NCBI GenBank assembly: GCA_050260515.1
Contig: JBLNCI010000002.1
Span: 8,571-72,570, forward strand
Source of the DNA: DATJIG01 sp050260515
Lineage (GTDB): Bacteria > Pseudomonadota > Alphaproteobacteria > SMXQ01
Length of the DNA stretch: 64,000 nucleotides
Direction: 5' to 3'
Part shown: positions 36,212 through 45,789 of the stretch, piece after piece
Layout: each line of letters starts with the position of its first letter
Numbering within the stretch: the first letter of the stretch is position 1
Notes under the pieces: generated by a model
Database searches by the model: none
Seen by the model: only the letters and a program-made list of their open reading frames with translations
Told to the model about the DNA's origin: nothing
Position numbers and translations under genes: made by a program

Positions 36212-38103
36212 GCGACCTCGCGGATGCAGCGTTCGGCGGGCAGCCGCAGCGTGATCGTGGTGCCCGAACCGGGCGCGGTCTGGATCGCCAGCGACCCGCC
36301 ATGGAGCTGAACGAGTCGCTGCACCAGCGGCAACCCGAGGCCGGTGCCTTCGTAGCGGCGGTTCAGCGCCCCGTCGATCTGCCGGAACGGCTCGAGGGCG
36401 AGCTTCACGTCCTCCGGACGCATGCCGATGCCGGTATCGCACACGGAGATGGTCACGTCGCCGTTGGGCAGCGCGCGCGCCGAGACGACGATGCGGCCGC
36501 CAGCCGGCGTGAACTTCACCGCGTTCGACAGCAGGTTCAGGACGATCTGCTTCAGGCGACGCTCGTCGGCCCGCACCGCCGGTATGTCGCTCGGCAGGTC
36601 GATCGCGAGCTCGAGATCCGCTTCCTTGGCGCGCCCGCTGATGATGCGGTTGCAGGTGGCGACGACATCGCCGATGTCGACGTTCTCCTCCTGCAATTCG
36701 AGGCGGCCGACCTCGATCTTGGAGAGATCGAGCACGTCGTTGATCAGACTCAGCAGGTGGCGACCCGCGGTGTAGATGTCGTTGGCGTATTCCTGATACC
36801 GCGCGTCGACAGGCCCCATGATCGCGTCGCGGATGATCTCCGAAAAGCCGAGCACCGCGTTCAGCGGCGTCCGCAGCTCGTGGCTCATGTTGGCGAGGAA
36901 TTCGCTCTTGGAGCGGCTCGCCGATTCCGCCTGCTCCTTGGCCTCGCGCAGCACCGTCTCGCGCTCTTTCAGCAGCGTGATGTCGCTGCCGATGATGACG
37001 TGACCGCCATCGGCGGTGGGGCTGCGGCTCAGGCGGAGCCAGCGGCCGTCGAACAGCGAAATCTCGCCGGTGCGATCGGCGAGCGCGGCCTCGAGCTTGT
37101 CCGGCAGGGGATTCCCCGGCGCGAACCGGTCGGCGAGGTCGGGGAAGAACGCGATGACCTGCGAGTTCGACAGCACGATGCGTCCTTCGCTGTCGAGCAG
37201 GATCACGCCCTCGTCCGAGCTCTCGATCGCGTTCACCAGCCGCGTCTGCGCCGATAGCCGCGCGCTGACCTCGCGCTCCATCATGCGTCGGATGTTGTCG
37301 CGCATCACCGCCATCGAGCCGAGCAACTGGCCGAGCTCGTCGTCGACCGCGGGCCCGATCTCGACGTCGAGCTCGCCTTCGGCGATCCGACGCGCCGCAT
37401 GCGAGGCGGAGGCGATCGGCCGCACCATCCGCCGCGCGAGCAGCACCGCGATCATGATGCTGAGGAGAAGCGCGGCGACGGTCGCGGCGATGGCGAACTC
37501 GCGATAGGTGGCAATCGACTGCAACGCCTTCTGCCGGCCACGGAAGCCGTCCTCGGCGGTGAGCTCGACGAGGTTGTCGAGCGAGTCGACGACGGCCGCC
37601 GCCATGCGATCGAGCGCGGCGTAATCGGCCGTCGCGGCGTTGCCGGCGAGAAGCTCATGGCGGAGCGCGTTCCACTCCGCGACCTGAAGCCGGGTGGCCC
37701 GCGCGGCCGCGCCGGCGCGCGTCGACGTCGAGCGCTCCTCGGCGACGGTGAGGCTCGCGCCGAGCGAGCGATCGAGATCCGCGATCTTGGCGTCGAGCGC
37801 GTCGCGGCGGTCGTTGTTGTCGGCGGCCTGACGCTGGGCGACGGCGAGCTCCATCGCGGTGAAGCTCGACAATGCGAGGCGGGCGTAGCTGATCGCCATC
37901 AGCGGCTTGTCATAGGTGTCGACGACCAGCCGTCCGGCCTGGCCGACGCTGGTCACCGCATAGCTGCCGAGAATTCCCGTGATGGCGGCGAGCGCGACGA
38001 ACGCGAACAGGATCTTGCCGCGAATCGTGAGCGCCCGCGCCCGAATCCGGCGCGCGGCCGTGGCCATCAATTCAGCCAAACGCACCGGCAACCCCTCACC
38101 CAC
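36208..38103 (-). CDS. Membrane sensor histidine kinase with HAMP and PAS domains
   Basis: A 631-residue kinase. Two membrane helices (about residues 30-50 and 204-224) frame a helical periplasmic sensor, followed by a HAMP linker (RPIASASHAARRIAEGELDVEI), a PAS domain (AIESSDEGVILLDSEGRIV), then HisKA with phospho-His in NMSHELRTPLNAVLGFSEII and HATPase_c (LLSNAVKFTPAGG, DTGIGM, GTGLGLPLV). The frame starts at a GTG with GAGG 8 bases upstream; a GTG at 38085 and an ATG at 38067 are alternatives. No receiver partner is adjacent. Coupled to the peroxidase gene by a 4-base overlap. Confidence 0.9.
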   Translation of the reverse strand: MGEGLPVRLAELMATAARRIRARALTIRGKILFAFVALAAITGILGSYAVTSVGQAGRLVVDTYDKPLMAISYARLALSSFTAMELAVAQRQAADNNDRRDALDAKIADLDRSLGASLTVAEERSTSTRAGAAARATRLQVAEWNALRHELLAGNAATADYAALDRMAAAVVDSLDNLVELTAEDGFRGRQKALQSIATYREFAIAATVAALLLSIMIAVLLARRMVRPIASASHAARRIAEGELDVEIGPAVDDELGQLLGSMAVMRDNIRRMMEREVSARLSAQTRLVNAIESSDEGVILLDSEGRIVLSNSQVIAFFPDLADRFAPGNPLPDKLEAALADRTGEISLFDGRWLRLSRSPTADGGHVIIGSDITLLKERETVLREAKEQAESASRSKSEFLANMSHELRTPLNAVLGFSEIIRDAIMGPVDARYQEYANDIYTAGRHLLSLINDVLDLSKIEVGRLELQEENVDIGDVVATCNRIISGRAKEADLELAIDLPSDIPAVRADERRLKQIVLNLLSNAVKFTPAGGRIVVSARALPNGDVTISVCDTGIGMRPEDVKLALEPFRQIDGALNRRYEGTGLGLPLVQRLVQLHGGSLAIQTAPGSGTTITLRLPAERCIREVA

Positions 38104-38249
38104 CGGCTAGTCCTCGACGACGCGGTTTAAGAGTTTGATAAGCAATGCTGCGCCGCGTGGCCTTAACATAGGGTTAATGGGGATCCCGCGGATCGGCGGG
38201 CGGGACACCGGGGACCGGTGGCGCGTATGCGAGATGGCCCACCATCCCG

Positions 38250-39278
38250 TCAGGAATGCCCGAAGAATACGGCGTGGAAGCCGTAGTACGCGGCGATGCT
38301 CGCCGTCAGCGCCACCGCATAGGCGCCGACGGCCAGGGTCGGCGACCGCAGCAGCGTCTTCCGTCCGTCGGCCGCGACCACCATGAGGATGGCGATGATC
38401 ATGAGGTGGCCGATGGCGTCGATCTTGCCGAACTCGATCACGGCGCTGACGAACATGGCGCCGAGCAGGATCGCCGAGAGGCGGCGCACCAGCGGGGTCC
38501 ACAGGAGCCCGAGCGCCAGGCCGAACTCGATCACCCCCGCCGCCGTCATATAAAAGGACGGGTCCCAGCCCATCGCCAGCCGGGGATGCTGCTGCAGCAG
38601 CGGATACGTCCACTGCGGATAGGCCCATTTCTCGACCGACGCCCAGCACAGCGTGATGCCCGCGCCCCAGCGCACGACGTCGAGCCGGTCCCATCCGAAT
38701 GGAGCCCAATCGAGCCCGCTCAGGATGAAGTAGGCGGCAAGGCCGAGGAAGATCGGGTAGTCCATCAGGTGGAATGGACCGTACGCGCTCACCGCGATCC
38801 CGTAGAGCACGACGATGCCGATTCCCGACAGCACCATGGTGCGGCGCCAGAACAGGCCGACGGCAATGGCGGCCTGAAGCCACGGAATCGCGGGCGACGC
38901 GGTCTTGAGTTCCGGTGTCAGGATCGCGCTGCCGAGCACCCACAGCGCGGTGAAAAACACGCAGCCGCAGCCGCGCAGAATGTCGTCGGTGCGCGGCCGG
39001 AGTCCGTCGGTGACACGGTCGATCGTCTGCAGGAGCGCGGCGCCGATCGCCGTCCGCTCGACGACGCAGGCCGCCCAGAGAACCGCGACCGCGATGGCGT
39101 TGAGCGCCCAGAAGCTCGGTGAGAGGACGTCCGCGAGGTTGCGCGGGGCGCCGGCGACGTTGAACGCCGCGAACCATTTCACGTGCGCGAAGGCCTGGGT
39201 CGGAAATCCGAGCCCCACCAGCGCCATCACCGCAACGAGCGACGCCCGCCAAAGACTCCGATGCGAAACTGCCCGCAT
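38250..39278 (-). CDS. DoxX-like polytopic membrane protein
   Basis: A 342-residue integral membrane protein with about eight to nine hydrophobic helices. The N terminus has a signal-like segment ending at AFAHVKWF; later blocks such as SVEKWAYPQW and GVIEFGLALGLLWTPLVRRL resemble DoxX/HTTM-type proteins of unclear function. GGGGGAG directly precedes the ATG. It stands alone between the kinase gene and a short intergenic region. Not assigned a reaction. Confidence 0.7.
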   Translation of the reverse strand: MRAVSHRSLWRASLVAVMALVGLGFPTQAFAHVKWFAAFNVAGAPRNLADVLSPSFWALNAIAVAVLWAACVVERTAIGAALLQTIDRVTDGLRPRTDDILRGCGCVFFTALWVLGSAILTPELKTASPAIPWLQAAIAVGLFWRRTMVLSGIGIVVLYGIAVSAYGPFHLMDYPIFLGLAAYFILSGLDWAPFGWDRLDVVRWGAGITLCWASVEKWAYPQWTYPLLQQHPRLAMGWDPSFYMTAAGVIEFGLALGLLWTPLVRRLSAILLGAMFVSAVIEFGKIDAIGHLMIIAILMVVAADGRKTLLRSPTLAVGAYAVALTASIAAYYGFHAVFFGHS

Positions 39279-39503
39279 CTCCCCCTACCGCTTCGTCGCC
39301 CCACTTCGACTACGCTTCGTTAATGATTATTTCAGAAGGAGTACTGCGGGGCAACAGCGCTGTTTCGCCTAAGTCGCGGGATTCCCTTGGATTCCCGGAA
39401 CCATCCACAGCGGGAGCCACGACCGGAGGGGGATTCCGACCTTAAGTATTTATTTACGAACTTGAGGCACAACACTCGCAACAACCAATATTCGGAGCGA
39501 GAC

Positions 39504-39662
39504 GTGGTGATGGTGCTGGGTTTGGCCGCCGTTGTTCTCGGGGCAGTCGCGGCAATGAGCGCCGGCAACTTCCCGCCGCATCGCGCGCGACTCGAGCGCT
39601 GGGGCGGCGCGCTGCTGCTGAGCGGCGTGGCCCTGATCGCCCTCGCGTTCCCGATCGTCTGA
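39504..39662 (+). CDS. Small two-helix membrane protein
   Basis: A 52-residue protein with two hydrophobic helices (MVLGLAAVVLGAVAAMSAG and GGALLLSGVALIALAFPIV) joined by a short basic loop (PPHRARLERW). A GTG start at 39504 has GGAG 6 bases upstream and is preferred to the longer frame opening at 39387. Function unknown; the pattern resembles small membrane proteins common in alphaproteobacteria. Confidence 0.6.
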   Translation: MVMVLGLAAVVLGAVAAMSAGNFPPHRARLERWGGALLLSGVALIALAFPIV

Positions 39663-39724
39663 CGCGCTTCAGCCGCGCGGCGGCAAACCGCGCGACGCGT
39701 GCTATTCCGCCGTCGTATTAATGA

Positions 39725-40660
39725 TCAAGGGGTGGCGGACGCGCCCCGCCGGCACGGCGCGGCGAACAGGTCGCCGAGGCGCGCCATCAGCCGCCGCTTG
39801 ATCGGGCGGATGAACAGCGCCTGCACCTGATATAGCGCGTACAGCGCGACCGCCGTGCGGCGCCCGATCCTGAGCCCCATCCGGGCGGCGTAGCGGTCCC
39901 AGTACTTCCGGTAGAAATAATTCGTGTAGTAGACGTTCCAGAACGCCCGCGCGAGGTGGTTCACGCGGTTGCCGCCGGAGTTGTTCTCGGCGCGGCTGAG
40001 CTCGACGCAGAAGGCGTCGTTCGTCACCAGGATCTTGTGACCGTTGACGAACGCGTTCATCTGGAAATCGGACTCCTCCCGGAATCCGTTCCCCTTCGAG
40101 TAGAACGGGTCGTAGCTCAGCTCCTGGAGCAGCGACTTGCGGGTCAGGATCACCGGATTGGTCAACGGCATCTCGACGTCGCCGTCGAAGCGCGCGTCCT
40201 CGCGGAACTCGCAGACGTACTTGCGGACCGGCGGAAGATTGGAAAGCCCGTTGCCGAAGGCGGCGATCGCCTGCTCCGGCGTCTGGTCGCCCCGCTTGAA
40301 CACCGCGCGCCGCCCGGAAACGATCGCGGCCCCGGTCGACTGCATCTTCCCGAGACATGTGGCCGCGTAGCCCGGCGCGATGTAGATGTCGTCGTCGGTG
40401 TACATCACGTACTCGTTGGTCGCGTTCTCGTAGCCGCGGATGCGGCTGTACGCCGCGCCCATACGGCGCTCGTTGCGGAGCACGACCGTGCGGGTCTCCG
40501 GGAACCGCGCCGCGATCTCGGCGATCACCTGATGGCTGTCGTCCGTGCCGCCATCGTCGACGAAGATAATCTCGGATACGAGCCGCTGACGGTAGAAGCT
40601 CTCACCGACGATCCGGATGGTGTGCGCGCGATTGCGCGTCGGAACGACAAGCGTGATCAT
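39725..40660 (-). CDS. Family 2 glycosyltransferase A (GT-A fold)
   Basis: A 311-residue glycosyltransferase: MITLVVPTRNRAHTIR at the N terminus, EIIFVDDGGTDDS (nucleotide binding), EYVMYTDDDIYI (metal-binding DxD) and REESDFQMNAFVNGHKI further on. It transfers a sugar from a nucleotide donor in surface polysaccharide synthesis. Last of three minus-strand glycosyltransferase genes and 20 bases from the next one. No membrane helix beyond a weakly hydrophobic C-terminal patch. Confidence 0.88.
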   Translation of the reverse strand: MITLVVPTRNRAHTIRIVGESFYRQRLVSEIIFVDDGGTDDSHQVIAEIAARFPETRTVVLRNERRMGAAYSRIRGYENATNEYVMYTDDDIYIAPGYAATCLGKMQSTGAAIVSGRRAVFKRGDQTPEQAIAAFGNGLSNLPPVRKYVCEFREDARFDGDVEMPLTNPVILTRKSLLQELSYDPFYSKGNGFREESDFQMNAFVNGHKILVTNDAFCVELSRAENNSGGNRVNHLARAFWNVYYTNYFYRKYWDRYAARMGLRIGRRTAVALYALYQVQALFIRPIKRRLMARLGDLFAAPCRRGASATP

Positions 40661-40680
40661 AGCCGAAAATCCCCTAAGTC

Positions 40681-41649
40681 TCAGACACTGCCGGGAAGCT
40701 TCGCGAAGTGGCGACGGACGCGGATCCACACGCTTTCCTCGCCCCGCCGCTCGCATCGGTCGATGTAGTCGCGCGCATCCTTGCGCAGCTTGTAGATCGA
40801 GGTGCGCTTGTTGCTGCGCGAGAAGCGGATACCCATCAGCGTCGCATCGAGGACCGCGCGGAGCGCCTGGGTCAGAAGCCCGTTGTACGCCCCCTTGACG
40901 ACGCTCGCCGCCGCCGCGCGGGCGAGGCGCCAGAACGGCATCCCGAACTTGTAGTCGGTGTAGAGGCCGTTGCGGACGAGGTAGTAGTAGCGGCCGTCGT
41001 TCCAGCGCACGCGCGCCTCGGGATCGACGCGGTGCAGGACCGTGAGATCCGGCACGTACTTGATGCGGTAGCCGAGGTTGACCATGCGGTAGCTGAGATC
41101 GCGCTCCTCGCCGCCGAAAAACAGCGTCTCGTCGTACTCGCCGGCGGCGATGAATGCCTCGCGACGGATGGCGTTTCCGGCCCCGATGAAGCGCGTCACC
41201 AGGAACTCCTGATTGGCGTGGGACGTCGGCACGCGCGGATAGTCCCAGCACATCTCGTCGTCCTGACGCGTGTAGTAATTGATGATCCGGAACGCGAGTG
41301 CGCCGAGACTGGGCTCGCCCTCGAAACGCCGGACGACGCGCGCGAGCGTCTGGGAATCGCCGAAGATCGCGTCGTTGTCGAGCGTCACGACGATGCGGGC
41401 GCTGCCCATCCGGGTCGCGATGTTGCGGCCACGGGCCACGCCGACGTTGCCGCCGAGCTCCTTGAGCGAGACCTCGGGATGGCGCGCGGCCACCTCGCGG
41501 ATACGCTCGAGATTCTCGGGCGTGCTGCCCTGGTCGACGATCTGCACGGCTTTCGAAACGCCCTCCTGCTCGAGCGCGCTCTGGATTGCGGCGATGGTGT
41601 CGTCAACCCGGTTCCACGACAGGATGATGACGTCGACGTCGCGCGTCAT
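40681..41649 (-). CDS. Family 2 glycosyltransferase B (rhamnosyltransferase-like)
   Basis: A 322-residue glycosyltransferase: VDVIILSWNRVDDTIAAIQS, GGNVGVARGRNIATRMG, VVTLDNDAIFGD (DxD-type) and FFGGEERDLSYRMVNLGY (ED motif). Its ATG overlaps the TGA of the upstream glycosyltransferase gene by 4 bases, so the two are coupled. It belongs to the exopolysaccharide assembly set. Confidence 0.88.
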   Translation of the reverse strand: MTRDVDVIILSWNRVDDTIAAIQSALEQEGVSKAVQIVDQGSTPENLERIREVAARHPEVSLKELGGNVGVARGRNIATRMGSARIVVTLDNDAIFGDSQTLARVVRRFEGEPSLGALAFRIINYYTRQDDEMCWDYPRVPTSHANQEFLVTRFIGAGNAIRREAFIAAGEYDETLFFGGEERDLSYRMVNLGYRIKYVPDLTVLHRVDPEARVRWNDGRYYYLVRNGLYTDYKFGMPFWRLARAAAASVVKGAYNGLLTQALRAVLDATLMGIRFSRSNKRTSIYKLRKDARDYIDRCERRGEESVWIRVRRHFAKLPGSV

Positions 41650-42818
41650 GGTCCGATCTCTCCACTCTTGCGTACCGATCCGGCGGGTTCCCACGTGCCC
41701 ACGAGGGTCCCGTTGTAGGCGCGCCACGCGCCGATGGCGGTGGCGACGAACGACTGCAGGACGTCGATGAGGACGGTGAAAGGCGGCAGACGCAGGCGCC
41801 AGCCGACCCAGGCGACGAACAATCCGACCGCGGTGACGATCAGCGCCAGCGGCAAGCTGAAGACGACGGCGAGCCACGCGAAGCCGCATGCCGCGGCGGC
41901 GGCCAACGTGACCGCGGTGAACCACCGCAAGAGCTTGTGGGAAACGTATTTGTACACCGTCAGTCCATCCAGGGCCCGGAGCTGCGGCCACAGCGCGAGA
42001 TGCGCGCTGAAGCCTTGGCAGCCGATGCGAATCTTACGCCGGAACTCCTCGTCCGGTTCCGCCGCCGCCCGTTCGAAAGCGCGGACATCTTCGGCACGCA
42101 CGACGCGGTATCCTTTGCAGAGCACCGCGAGCGACACGTACATGTCGTCCGCGACACCCGAGGGGATCTGCGGCAGGCATTCGCGGCGAATGGCGTACAG
42201 CGAGCCGTCCGCGCCCATCGCAGAGCCGGTGTCGCTCTCGAGCTGCTTGATGCGCTCCTCGAGCCGCCAGTAGAGCGACCCGGTGGCGGCGGTGACGCTC
42301 TCGTTGCCGTTGACGAAGGTCAGGTGACCGCAGACGCAACCCACCGTCGGATCGGCGAAGTAGCGGCGCAGGTTGTCGAGCGCGTCGTGCGCGATCTCGA
42401 CATTGGCGTCGATCAGCACGACGAGGTCGGCGCGGATGCGGTCCGCCAGACGGTTCAGGCCGTAGTTCTTGCCCCGGTTCTCCGCCGCGACCACCAGGTC
42501 GATGCGATCGGCATAGCGCCGGGCGATCTCGGCGGTGCCATCGGTCGCGCCGTCGACGTACAGCAGTATCTGGAGCTGCCCGCCCATCGCATCGCGGAGC
42601 GCAAGCAGGTTGTTCAGCGTCCGGCCGATGACCGGCGCCTCGTTGTAGGCGCAGAGGCACACCGCGAACGTGAGCGGCGGAGCGCCCGTGGCGACGTCGA
42701 CGGCGAGCGGTTGCGACCGCAGGGTGCGCAACATCCTCAAGCTGAGCGGGTAAGTGATGAAGGGATGAACCGCGAGTACGAGGAAAAATGCCGCCGTCAC
42801 AAACAGAATATCGGCCAC
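41646..42818 (-). CDS. Membrane-bound family 2 glycosyltransferase C
   Basis: A 390-residue enzyme with an N-terminal membrane helix (ILFVTAAFFLVLAVHPFI), a GT2 catalytic core (FAVCLCAYNEAPVIGRTLNN, LVVLIDANVEI, VADDMYVSLAVL) and two to three C-terminal helices. This is the layout of processive or undecaprenyl-sugar glycosyltransferases such as ExoM/ExoA-like enzymes. A GTG start at 42818 is chosen: GGAG lies 6 bases upstream and it sits right before the first helix; the longer open frame has no domain. First gene of the minus-strand glycosyltransferase operon, divergent from the Wzc-like gene. Confidence 0.88.
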   Translation of the reverse strand: MADILFVTAAFFLVLAVHPFITYPLSLRMLRTLRSQPLAVDVATGAPPLTFAVCLCAYNEAPVIGRTLNNLLALRDAMGGQLQILLYVDGATDGTAEIARRYADRIDLVVAAENRGKNYGLNRLADRIRADLVVLIDANVEIAHDALDNLRRYFADPTVGCVCGHLTFVNGNESVTAATGSLYWRLEERIKQLESDTGSAMGADGSLYAIRRECLPQIPSGVADDMYVSLAVLCKGYRVVRAEDVRAFERAAAEPDEEFRRKIRIGCQGFSAHLALWPQLRALDGLTVYKYVSHKLLRWFTAVTLAAAAACGFAWLAVVFSLPLALIVTAVGLFVAWVGWRLRLPPFTVLIDVLQSFVATAIGAWRAYNGTLVGTWEPAGSVRKSGEIGP

Positions 42819-43144
42819 CGAAGTCTCCCTCTCGTTCCTTTGCGCGCGCAGGAATCTTGGCGAGGTAATAACCACCCCGGCTCTCCGCGACGCGCGCCGC
42901 GGCCGAGCCTGACGGTTCGGATTAGATGATGCGGACTCCGACACCGACCGTGACAATTTGGTGGGTTTAAACGGCGGCCAAGCCCGTCCTTGCCCCTTGC
43001 TGTCGCGATGGCTCAAAGATCGAATGATCGCGCGCCGAAGTGATGGACGTGCGCAAAGATTTTGCTGTGCCGATGAGGTCTTCGCCTCCGTAGACATCAC
43101 ATCGAATCAATAGACACAAATCGCAATCGCGAGAGGTTCATACG
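42819..43144. promoter_or_regulatory. Divergent regulatory region of the exopolysaccharide cluster
   Basis: 326 bases between the divergent glycosyltransferase and wzc-like genes. It is less GC-rich than its surroundings, with AT-rich patches at about 42953-42971 (CAATTTGGTGGGTTTAAAC) and 43058-43070. It should hold both promoters. No operator, RNA gene or credible coding frame was recognised; a 16-codon frame at 43043 is too weak to call. Confidence 0.5.
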
Positions 43145-45463
43145 ATGGCCCACCCACCGTCTTCGAATTCAGGCCGGCTCGGTCGCAACGCGCCCGTAGC
43201 AGCTCGCCCCTGGATGGCACCGGCGCGCTATGCCGGCCCGGAGTTCGACGAGTTCTACGGCGAAGACTACATGCCGCGCGCCGCGGCACCCGAGTCGGGC
43301 AACCGCACGCTCGCGCAGATGGCGGGCATCCTCTGGCGGCACAAGTTCCGCATCCTCGCGGCGATGCTGGTGTCCGGCGCGCTCGCCTACATGCTCTCGT
43401 TCGCGATCACCCCGCGCTTCATGTCGCTGGGCGTGATCGCGATCCAGACCCGGCCGATCTACATCCCGCAGCTCGGGATGGCGCAGCCGCCCCAGCAGCT
43501 CGACCCGTCGGTGCCGCGCAGCGAGGCGCAGATCCTGACCTCGCGCGGCTTGCTCGAATCGGTCGCCAAGCAGCTCCACCTCGACGAGGATCCCGACCTC
43601 AATCCCTACCTCGAGGATCCGCCACTCCTCGCCCGCATCACCCAGGGCGCGCGTCGCTACGCGATGCAGTTCATGACGTGGACCGGCGTCGCCGCGCCGA
43701 AGGAGGCGTTCGAGGACGTCGATGAAGGCGACGTCGTGTGGGCCGCCGTCATCGAGAACATGCGCAAGCGGCTCAACGTGCATACCGACGGCAAGAGCTA
43801 CGTGATCTATCTCACGTACGACGGCACGCAGCCGCGCGTCAGCTCGGACGTCGTCAACACGCTGATGAAGAACTTCCTGATGGCGCAGATCGAGACCTCG
43901 AGCAAGGCGCTGCTGGAAGCCAACGCGTGGATCAAGCAGCGGGCCAACGAGCTGCGCGGCGAGGTCGAGGAGGCCGACCGCAAGGTCGCCGCCTACCGCA
44001 CCAAGTACAACCTCGTCGACACCAAGCTCGGCGGCACGGTCAGCGAGCAGCAGTTGAGCGACCTCAACACGGCGCTCAGCAAGTCCCGCGCCGACCGCGC
44101 CGAGGCGGAGGCCCGGTTCCAGGACGCCCAGCAGGAGGCCCGCAGCGCCCGCGGCAACGACGCCACGTCGGCGTTCGAGGTCCTCAACTCGGAGCTGATC
44201 CAGCGGCTCCGGGAGCGCGAGGCCGAGGCGTTCCAGCGCCGCGCCGAGATGTCGTCGCGGCTCGGGCCGAACCACCCGCAGATCAAGTCGGTCAACGCCG
44301 AGATCTCGACCCTGCAGCAGTCGCTGCAGCGCGAGATCGGCAAGGTGCTTCGCTCGCTGCAGAATCAGGTGACGATCACGCGGACCCGCGAGGAGACGCT
44401 GACCCGCCAGATCAACACCCTGCAGGCACGGGCCACCGAGACGTCGGCGTACCAGGTCGAGCTCAGCGCGCTCGACAAGGAGGCCGACACCAAGCGGCAG
44501 GTCTACCAGACGTTCCTGGCGACCGCGCAGCAGACCGCCGACCCGACGCGGATCAACCAGACCAACGCCCGCATCGTGTCGAGCGCGGTCCCGCCGGTCG
44601 AGCCGTCGAGCCCCCGCCGCAGCCTGTTCGCGCTCGGCGGCGTGTTCCTCGGCTTCCTCGCCTCGAGCGCGGCCGTGCTTCTGCTGGCCGAGCTCGACCG
44701 CGGGTTCGAGAACGCGTCCGAGGTCGAGTCGACCCTCGGCGTGCCGGTTCTGGGCACCCTGCCGTTCATCCGCAACCGCGCCCAGCGCCGCTACGGCCTG
44801 GGCCAGGAGCTGATCGACGGCCCGCACTCGCCGGTGGCCGAGACGCTGCGCGGGATCCGCGTGGCGCTGAGGTCGCAGGCCGAGCGCGGCATCTCGCAGG
44901 TGGTGCTGATCACCTCGGCGCAGCCGGGCGAGGGCAAGACCTCGTTCGCCAGCGCCATGGCGGCGATCGCCGCCCGCGACGGCCTGCGGGTGCTGGTGAT
45001 CGACGCCGACCTGCGCCGGCCGCGGTTCCACCGCATGTTCCGCTCGGAGCCCGGGCCCGCCCTGCAGGACGTCCTGCGCGGCAGCCGCGACTGGGCCGAG
45101 GCGGTGCGCGCCGATCCCGACACCGGCGCCCACTGCATGACGGCCCACGAGCGGACCGACAGCCCGGTGTCGCTGCTGTCCTCCGGGCACTGGGACAGCT
45201 TCCTCACCGAGGCGCGCAAGACGTACGACCTGATCATCCTCGACTCCCCGCCGGTGATCCAGGTCGCGGACGCCCTCACGCTCGCCGACTACGTCGACGC
45301 GACGGTGTTCGTGGTCGCCTATCGCTCGACGCACCGTCGCGTGATCGAGGAGGCGATCCATCGCTTCGAGACCACCAACAAGCCCGTCACCGGCGTCGTC
45401 ATGTCGAAGGTGCCGGCGTCGATGGTGGCCCAGTCGTACTACGCCGGGTACGCGGCCGCGTAA
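43145..45463 (+). CDS. Polysaccharide co-polymerase / tyrosine autokinase (Wzc/GumC/ExoP-like)
   Basis: A 772-residue bacterial tyrosine kinase that controls polysaccharide chain length and export. An N-terminal cytosolic tail precedes a membrane helix (about residues 72-92), a Wzz-type chain-length domain, long periplasmic coiled coils (about 250-430), a second helix (RRSLFALGGVFLGFLASSA region, about 500) and a C-terminal BY-kinase. Walker A is SAQPGEGKTS (Lys598), Walker A' is VIDADLRRP and Walker B is LIILDSPPV. The usual C-terminal Tyr cluster is small (SYYAGY). GAGAGG precedes the ATG. A hairpin follows the stop. Confidence 0.93.
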   Translation: MAHPPSSNSGRLGRNAPVAARPWMAPARYAGPEFDEFYGEDYMPRAAAPESGNRTLAQMAGILWRHKFRILAAMLVSGALAYMLSFAITPRFMSLGVIAIQTRPIYIPQLGMAQPPQQLDPSVPRSEAQILTSRGLLESVAKQLHLDEDPDLNPYLEDPPLLARITQGARRYAMQFMTWTGVAAPKEAFEDVDEGDVVWAAVIENMRKRLNVHTDGKSYVIYLTYDGTQPRVSSDVVNTLMKNFLMAQIETSSKALLEANAWIKQRANELRGEVEEADRKVAAYRTKYNLVDTKLGGTVSEQQLSDLNTALSKSRADRAEAEARFQDAQQEARSARGNDATSAFEVLNSELIQRLREREAEAFQRRAEMSSRLGPNHPQIKSVNAEISTLQQSLQREIGKVLRSLQNQVTITRTREETLTRQINTLQARATETSAYQVELSALDKEADTKRQVYQTFLATAQQTADPTRINQTNARIVSSAVPPVEPSSPRRSLFALGGVFLGFLASSAAVLLLAELDRGFENASEVESTLGVPVLGTLPFIRNRAQRRYGLGQELIDGPHSPVAETLRGIRVALRSQAERGISQVVLITSAQPGEGKTSFASAMAAIAARDGLRVLVIDADLRRPRFHRMFRSEPGPALQDVLRGSRDWAEAVRADPDTGAHCMTAHERTDSPVSLLSSGHWDSFLTEARKTYDLIILDSPPVIQVADALTLADYVDATVFVVAYRSTHRRVIEEAIHRFETTNKPVTGVVMSKVPASMVAQSYYAGYAAA

Positions 45464-45488
45464 GCCAGCGACCCTCTCTGGGAGCGAC

Positions 45489-45518
45489 AACGCCGCGGTG
45501 GGCAACCACCGCGGCGTT
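45489..45518 (+). terminator. Hairpin after the wzc-like gene
   Basis: A 12-bp perfect stem AACGCCGCGGTG with a 6-base loop, 25 bases after the stop. There is no proper T-tract (GTCTAT follows), so it may act with Rho or as an mRNA 3'-end stabiliser. Confidence 0.6.
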
Positions 45519-45789
45519 CGTCTATCCGGAGGTCCCTCGCCACCTCGCGTGCGGTGCGAGTGTCGTTGCGCGTCCGCGCGTCGCACGCCACGGCTGCGCT
45601 TCGCTCCCGAGTGCTGCGACGCTTCGGTGGGCTTCGATCGTTATGAGGTGAGAGCGACCGGACGCGCCACGCGATCACGCGATCGATCACGCGCCCGCCA
45701 CGGGCGCGGCCACGGACGCGAAGCGCACCGTGACGGGTTTGACACCGGCCGGTCCCGCGCCGTCGACGGCGCGGTCGCGGCGCGCGTCG
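45519..45789. other. Intergenic stretch without recognised gene
   Basis: About 270 bases after the wzc hairpin. It contains several short repeats of GCGATCGATCACGCG character (around 45674-45690) but no frame with a ribosome-binding site or recognised domain. I see nothing further in it. Confidence 0.5.

Noticed and set aside
39322..39444. A 40-codon frame starting MIISEGVLRG
   Set aside because: No ribosome-binding site and no conserved or membrane features.
43043..43093. A 16-codon leader-peptide-like frame before the wzc-like gene
   Set aside because: No attenuator hairpin or regulatory codon run accompanies it.
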